Assembly (NCBI GenBank): GCA_016784825.1
Contig: JADHTT010000054.1
Location: 1 to 6,313 of the forward strand
Length of the DNA: 6,313 nt
From: Campylobacterales bacterium
GTDB taxonomy: Bacteria; Campylobacterota; Campylobacteria; Campylobacterales; Arcobacteraceae
Direction of reading: 5' to 3'
Shown here: in pieces, positions 1 to 3,830 of the stretch
Layout: the number at the start of each line of letters is the position of its first letter
Position numbering within the stretch: the first letter of the stretch is position 1
Made by a program: the position numbers and the translations under genes
Notes under the pieces: generated by a model
Seen by the model: the letters and a program-made list of their open reading frames with translations, nothing else
Told to the model about the DNA's origin: nothing
Databases searched by the model: none

Positions 1-280
1 ATACTCAGAACTAATATACAATGGATTCTGGTTCTCACCTGAGCGAGAAATGCTACAAGCTGCAATTGATTGTACACAAAAATATGTTCAAGGTAATGTA
101 AAAGTTAAACTTTATAAAGGAAATGTAACTGTAGTTGGTCGTGAATCAGATATGTCACTTTACAGCGAAGCACATTCAACTTTTGAAGAGGATGAAGTTT
201 ATAATCAAAAAGATGCTGAAGGATTTATTAGATTAAATGCATTAAGAAGAATTATAGCAGGTAAAAAAAGATTAAATTAG
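1..280 (+). CDS. argG: Argininosuccinate synthase, C-terminal part (5' truncated by window)
   Basis: ArgG joins citrulline and aspartate with ATP to give argininosuccinate, the penultimate step of arginine synthesis in the cytoplasm. Only about the last 92 residues are here. The frame is already open at base 2, and the ATG at 50 is an internal codon, not the start. Family-typical stretches are visible: FWFSPERE near the beginning, then [24 protein letters not shown], and [16 protein letters not shown] just before the C-terminus. These belong to the C-terminal multimerisation region, so the ATP-binding and most substrate-binding residues lie upstream, outside the window. The protein ends in a basic tail (KKRLN) and a TAG at 278-280. 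The next gene begins 60 bases downstream on the same strand, so read-through into the peptidase/ligase operon is possible. No strong terminator separates them. Identification is confident. Confidence 0.95.
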   Translation, partial: YSELIYNGFWFSPEREMLQAAIDCTQKYVQGNVKVKLYKGNVTVVGRESDMSLYSEAHSTFEEDEVYNQKDAEGFIRLNALRRIIAGKKRLN

Positions 281-328
281 TATAAGCTATTTATTGTTGC
301 CTCAAAAGGCCAGAATGCGCTAAATTTT

Positions 329-334
329 AAGGAG
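329..334 (+). promoter_or_regulatory. Ribosome binding site for the GTG-started M20 peptidase
   Basis: AAGGAG lies six bases before the GTG at 341. This near-perfect Shine-Dalgarno sequence is what fixes the non-ATG start; the next in-frame ATG (codon 30) would remove the N-terminal helix of the peptidase. Confidence 0.8.
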
Positions 335-340
335 TGAGAA

Positions 341-1438
341 GTGCATTATTTACAAGATTTAAAACATATTATTGAGATTAACTCTTATACACACAACAAA
401 GAAGGTGTGGATAAGGTTGGCTTACAGATGCAATCATGGCTTGAAGAGATAGGATTTAGTACTACAAGATACCAACGAGATTTAATTGGTGATCACCTTT
501 TATTTACAACACCTAAAACAACTGGACCTAAAATTTTACTTTTAGGTCACAACGATACAGTATTTCCATATGGTGCATTTGAAGGTTTTAGAGAAGATGA
601 AAATTGGATCTATGGACCAGGAGTTTGTGATATGAAAGGTGGAAACATTGTAGCACTTGAAGCACTCCGAAATTTACACTCTCAAACTAAACAAATAAAT
701 AATATTGACTTCCTTCTAGTATCAGATGAAGAAACTGGAAGTGATGATAGTAAATTTATCACTTTAGAATTAGCAAAAAATTATGACTATTGTTTTGTAT
801 TTGAAGCAGCAGGTGAAAATCTTGAAGTTGTAACTGGTAGAAAAGGTGTAGGTACATATACTATAACTATTGAGGGTGTGGCAGCACATGCAGGTACAAG
901 CTACTTAAAAGGTGTTAATGCTAACCTAGAGGCATCTTATAAACTCCAAGAATTAACAAAACTGACAAACCTTGAGATTGGTACAACTGTAAATGTAGGT
1001 AAAATTACTGGTGGTATTGGAGCAAATACAATTTCACCAAAATGTGAACTTCTTCTTGAGATAAGATATACACTAAATAGTGAAAGAGATAGACTTCTTA
1101 AGCAGCTTAAGGCAATCACCAATACAAGCTTTGTTGATGGTACAAAATCAACACTAAATGGACTAATTCAAAGAGATGTAATGGAACCAAATCAAAATCA
1201 ATTAGAATTTTTGCAGAAATTAGAACAAGTTACAGATAGTTTAATCCCAACAGAACGCAGAGGTGGAGTTAGTGATGCAAATCATGTTGCATCTTGTGGC
1301 GTGATTACACTTGATGGATTTGGACCTTTTGGTGATGGTGATCATACAATTAAAGAAAGAGCATTAAAAAGTAGTTTTGAGCAAAGAATAGGTATGATAA
1401 ATAAAATTTTAACTTCAATTTTACAAGGAGAGATATAA
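341..1438 (+). CDS. M20-family metallopeptidase, glutamate carboxypeptidase (CPG2)-like
   Basis: This is a di-zinc, cytoplasmic-looking hydrolase of 365 residues (no signal peptide), the usual length for M20 enzymes, which cleave C-terminal amino acids or N-acyl groups from small peptides and amino acids. The metal site is intact: H70 with D72 in GHNDTVFPYG, D97 in GPGVCDMKGG, the catalytic/metal pair E130-E131 in SDEETGS, E155 in FEAA, and H335 in FGDGDH. The lid/dimerisation domain runs from about residue 168 to 280 and carries H183 in GVAAHAG. The HNDTVFP, GPGVCDMKGG and SDEETGS wording resembles carboxypeptidase G2 and its relatives more than ArgE or DapE, by recall of the families. It starts at GTG with a good ribosome site and its stop overlaps the next gene's ATG, so it is translationally coupled to an ATP-grasp ligase. 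That context suggests it trims or recycles a ligase product; the actual substrate is not known. Position next to argG makes an ArgE role a weaker alternative. Confidence 0.88.
   Translation: MHYLQDLKHIIEINSYTHNKEGVDKVGLQMQSWLEEIGFSTTRYQRDLIGDHLLFTTPKTTGPKILLLGHNDTVFPYGAFEGFREDENWIYGPGVCDMKGGNIVALEALRNLHSQTKQINNIDFLLVSDEETGSDDSKFITLELAKNYDYCFVFEAAGENLEVVTGRKGVGTYTITIEGVAAHAGTSYLKGVNANLEASYKLQELTKLTNLEIGTTVNVGKITGGIGANTISPKCELLLEIRYTLNSERDRLLKQLKAITNTSFVDGTKSTLNGLIQRDVMEPNQNQLEFLQKLEQVTDSLIPTERRGGVSDANHVASCGVITLDGFGPFGDGDHTIKERALKSSFEQRIGMINKILTSILQGEI
1425..1430 (+). promoter_or_regulatory. Ribosome binding site for first ATP-grasp gene, inside the M20 coding end
   Basis: AAGGAG sits seven bases before the ATG at 1438, within the last codons of the peptidase. 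The peptidase stop TAA (1436-1438) shares its last A with the ATG, so termination and re-initiation are probably coupled. Confidence 0.75.
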
Positions 1439-2382
1439 TGGCAAATAATAATAGAACAATTGGTATGTGGCTTTACCAAAATAGTGGTGGACCTGAAATT
1501 CAAGACAAGATGATCAAATTATTAAAAGATAGAGGTATTGAGACAATTGCCCATCTTAATCTTAGACATGCATATTCAAAAAATGGTAAGCTATTTTGTC
1601 CACAAGATCCAAAATGGATATCAAAAAAATCTGAAAAAGATTATAAATTAAATAATCTTGATCTTTTCTTTTCGTATAATGCTGGTGAACAAACACAATA
1701 CCAAACATATATTTACAAAGCACTAGATAGACTCATCCCTATGATTAACTCTTATGATTCATTTGCACTAACTGAAGATAAATTTCATACATCATTTATA
1801 TTAAGAAATCATGGTATTGCAACAGCAGATTATAAACTTTGTCACAGAGATGATGGCCATCAACTTAAAAAGATCATTAAAAAATGGGATAAAATGGTTT
1901 ATAAACCAACTGATGGTTGGGGTGGAGTTGGACTTACAAAAATTGAATCTGAAGCAAACCTTGATATGCTTATGCCTTTTTTAAATCAAATGGATTTAAG
2001 ATATTTTTATGTAGAAAAATTCATAAAATATGATAACACAGACTTTAGAGTTGACATTGTTGATGGACAATTTGTATCTTGCTATGGTAGAAAAGCTGGT
2101 GGAACTGATTGGAGAACCAATGTGACAAGCGGTGGTTCTGTATTTTTAAGAGAGGCTAATGATGAAATTGTAGATGTTGCCACACGAGCTTGTGAAGCAT
2201 GCGGTGTTGATATTGGTGGTGTTGATATTATTTATGATCAAGAGAAAGAGGAATATGTTGTACTTGAAGTAAATGGTATTCCAGCTTTTGCTACTCCGGC
2301 TCAAGAAGAGATGGGATTAAACTTTAATGATAAAAAAATAGATCTAATTGTAGATTTAATAGATAGAAAAACGAAAAAATAA
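1438..2382 (+). CDS. RimK-like ATP-grasp carboxylate-amine ligase
   Basis: This 314-residue protein has the length and architecture of RimK-type ligases, which activate a carboxylate as acyl phosphate with ATP and join it to an amine (for example glutamate addition to ribosomal protein S6). The N-terminal ~100 residues form the pre-ATP-grasp domain. The ATP-grasp fold follows: N104 and D114-K115 in the NSYDSFALTEDK segment; K156 and a glycine-rich loop D159-G-W-G-G-V-G165; the hinge acid E193 in YVEKF; D202-F-R204; R218; and the W225-R-T-N228...GG233 signature shared with RimK. The magnesium triad is complete: D263 in GGVDII and E277-V-N279 in LEVNGIPAF. It therefore looks catalytically competent. 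It overlaps the M20 peptidase gene by one base and precedes a second, divergent ATP-grasp gene by 18 bases. Its substrate cannot be read from sequence. It is not obviously RimK itself, as no rpsF link is seen, and similarity to LysX/MptN-type ligases is possible. Confidence 0.87.
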   Translation: MANNNRTIGMWLYQNSGGPEIQDKMIKLLKDRGIETIAHLNLRHAYSKNGKLFCPQDPKWISKKSEKDYKLNNLDLFFSYNAGEQTQYQTYIYKALDRLIPMINSYDSFALTEDKFHTSFILRNHGIATADYKLCHRDDGHQLKKIIKKWDKMVYKPTDGWGGVGLTKIESEANLDMLMPFLNQMDLRYFYVEKFIKYDNTDFRVDIVDGQFVSCYGRKAGGTDWRTNVTSGGSVFLREANDEIVDVATRACEACGVDIGGVDIIYDQEKEEYVVLEVNGIPAFATPAQEEMGLNFNDKKIDLIVDLIDRKTKK

Positions 2383-2389
2383 ATTAAAA

Positions 2390-2394
2390 AAGGA
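2390..2394 (+). promoter_or_regulatory. Ribosome binding site for second ATP-grasp gene
   Basis: AAGGA in the 18-base, A-rich gap ends six bases before the ATG at 2401. The gap is too short to hold a separate promoter and terminator, supporting co-transcription. Confidence 0.65.
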
Positions 2395-2400
2395 AGAAAT

Positions 2401-3822
2401 ATGGCACTAAAGAACAAAGACTTACCAACACTTGGATTCTTATACATGGACTATGTATTAAGATTTTTTGATCACTCAAACTTTAAAGGTTGGCCAAACA
2501 AAATCGAAACTGCAACTTACCACTGGGGAGACGATAAAGATAGATTTATTAAAGAGGTAAAAAGGAAAAAGATTGATGTTTTAATTGGAAATATTCCAGC
2601 TACTGCATATGAAACTTTTAGAGAAATCGCAAGAGAATTACCTCATGTAAGATTTATACCATCTTTAGATACTCAGTTTTCAAATAAATCAAAAGAAAAT
2701 GTAACTAGATTTGCTTGGAAATATGACCTGCCAATCCCTAAAACATATATTTATTACAATAGACCAAATGCATATAAATTCCTAGAAAGATGTGAATATC
2801 CAAAAATTATTAAAAAATCATATGGACCATCAAACTATGGTGGATATTTTGTACATAAAGTTGATAATGAAAAAGAAGCGGTTGATCTTTTCAAAGAGAA
2901 AAAATACCACCCTATGTATATGCAAGACTTCGTACCTATGGAAGCAGATATTAGAGTTATGCTTATTGGTCATAAACCTGTATGTGCATTCTGGAGAAGA
3001 GCCCCTGAAGGTGAATGGTTAACAAATACATCTCAAGGTGGTTCTATGGACTACTCAGATGTGCCAAAAAATGTACTTGATCTTGCAGTTCAAGTTTCAA
3101 AAGATGCAAAAGCAGAATATTGGGCATGTGATGTAGCTTATGGGAAAGATGGAGTTCCAAGAATTTTAGAATGTGCAACAGCATTTGCAGCATTCCCTTA
3201 TATTAGAGACTGGATTGGTCAATATATTATGTGGTCATTAAGTGAAGGTAGATTTAGAAAACCACATTGTCCTATGTTTAACTGGGAAGAGTTAGGTAAA
3301 ATTTCTCCTGATCTTTTACGAACAATGAGACATATTACATTTGGTAAGTATGATTCAAGTTATGATGGTGCTTATTTTGGAAACAAAAAGAAGATGTATG
3401 GTGATGGTGAAAGATATTTACATGAATTAGACGAAGAATATAAAATCTATGATGTAAAAAGAAGATGGTCAGAAGAATGGCCAAGTGAAAAATGGAACTA
3501 TCAAGATAATCTTTCTTTAGAAAACTTAAAATCTATGAAAGTACCAAATCTTACAAAAGAGAATACACCTAATCCAGATAAGAATGAAGATGAAGAATCA
3601 ATACAAACTAAAGCAGTTTCAACAGAACAACTAAAAGAAGTTTTAACATCAATTGATGGAATTGGAAATAAAAAATTTGATAAGATCGTTGATGAAATTG
3701 GTTCTACAGAAGATATAGTTGGTGTACTTGATCAGTCACCAGCAATTCTAATAAATATCAAAGGTATCACAAAGAAACTAGTAGATAAAATTTCATCTGC
3801 TTGGGCAAATTTTAGAAACTAG
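2401..3822 (+). CDS. Divergent RimK-like ATP-grasp protein with C-terminal tandem helix-hairpin-helix domain
   Basis: This is a 473-residue protein, about 150 residues longer than a simple RimK-type ligase. Residues 1-90 are the pre-ATP-grasp part. The ATP-grasp core spans about 90-275, with K138-K139 and an unusual loop G142-P-S-N-Y-G-G148 in place of the usual glycine-rich loop, D183-I-R185, R199-R200, and W206-L-T-N209...GG214 matching the upstream ligase. In the magnesium site D244 and E257 are present, but the expected Asn of the E-x-N motif is Ala (E257-C-A259). Residues 275-390 are rich in Trp, Tyr and charge and match no domain I know. An acidic, probably disordered linker (about 383-405) leads to two helix-hairpin-helix motifs, I418-D-G-I-G-N-K-K and I453-K-G-I-T-K-K-L, reaching nearly to the C-terminus. 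It is likely a paralogue of its neighbour working in the same pathway. Whether it is an active ligase, a partner subunit or a nucleic-acid-linked enzyme is open. Confidence 0.83.
   Translation: MALKNKDLPTLGFLYMDYVLRFFDHSNFKGWPNKIETATYHWGDDKDRFIKEVKRKKIDVLIGNIPATAYETFREIARELPHVRFIPSLDTQFSNKSKENVTRFAWKYDLPIPKTYIYYNRPNAYKFLERCEYPKIIKKSYGPSNYGGYFVHKVDNEKEAVDLFKEKKYHPMYMQDFVPMEADIRVMLIGHKPVCAFWRRAPEGEWLTNTSQGGSMDYSDVPKNVLDLAVQVSKDAKAEYWACDVAYGKDGVPRILECATAFAAFPYIRDWIGQYIMWSLSEGRFRKPHCPMFNWEELGKISPDLLRTMRHITFGKYDSSYDGAYFGNKKKMYGDGERYLHELDEEYKIYDVKRRWSEEWPSEKWNYQDNLSLENLKSMKVPNLTKENTPNPDKNEDEESIQTKAVSTEQLKEVLTSIDGIGNKKFDKIVDEIGSTEDIVGVLDQSPAILINIKGITKKLVDKISSAWANFRN
3625..3819 (+). other. Tandem helix-hairpin-helix (HhH)2 domain encoded at the end of the second ATP-grasp gene
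   Basis: Residues 409-473 hold two hairpins about 35 residues apart: SIDGIGNKKFDKIVDEIG, then an intervening helix (TEDIVGVLDQSP), then INIKGITKKLVDKISSAW. The order hairpin, 'gs-ED' helix, 'aIL-nIKGI' hairpin and final helix is that of (HhH)2 domains in DNA-structure-binding proteins such as the UvrC or XPF C-termini. In those families the GxG loops contact the DNA phosphate backbone. The second hairpin here has GIT rather than GIG/GIS. The preceding acidic linker suggests an autonomously folded appendage. Confidence 0.75.
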
Positions 3823-3823
3823 G
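3820..3823 (+). promoter_or_regulatory. Weak ribosome site deciding the TTG start of the M14 gene
   Basis: TAGG, overlapping the stop codon of the second ATP-grasp gene, ends seven bases before TTG 3831. An in-frame TAA at 3828-3830 lies immediately before the TTG, so no upstream start exists. The first in-frame ATG (3951, codon 41) would delete the conserved IGKTWENRDI segment of the M14 fold. Confidence 0.5.
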
Positions 3824-3830
3824 TTATTAA

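Noticed and set aside
50..280. Separate 76-residue small protein starting at ATG 50
   Set aside because: The frame is open upstream and encodes ArgG sequence before the ATG, so this is an internal Met of argG.
281..286. TATAAG just after the argG stop as a -10 promoter box
   Set aside because: Such hexamers are frequent in AT-rich DNA and no convincing -35 or extended element accompanies it. A promoter in this gap is possible but not supported.
299..310. GCCT-CAAA-AGGC hairpin after argG as a terminator
   Set aside because: The stem is only four base pairs and no T-run follows directly; it is too weak to call a terminator.
937..1122. 61-codon open frame on the minus strand
   Set aside because: It lies wholly inside the M20 peptidase, opposite conserved coding sequence, and its translation resembles no protein; a shadow frame.
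341..2382. LysW-dependent lysine/arginine pathway (LysK-LysX-like pair)
   Set aside because: An M20 enzyme beside an ATP-grasp invites the comparison, but no LysW carrier, LysZ or LysY-type gene is present and the motifs do not specifically point to LysX.
2792..3022. 76-codon open frame in another + frame
   Set aside because: It is nested in the ATP-grasp core of the second ligase, which has clear motifs in its own frame; a shadow frame.
1438..3822. N-acetylglutaminylglutamine amide (NAGGN) osmolyte cluster
   Set aside because: That cluster has an asparagine-synthetase-like amidotransferase and a GNAT/ATP-grasp fusion; neither is seen here.
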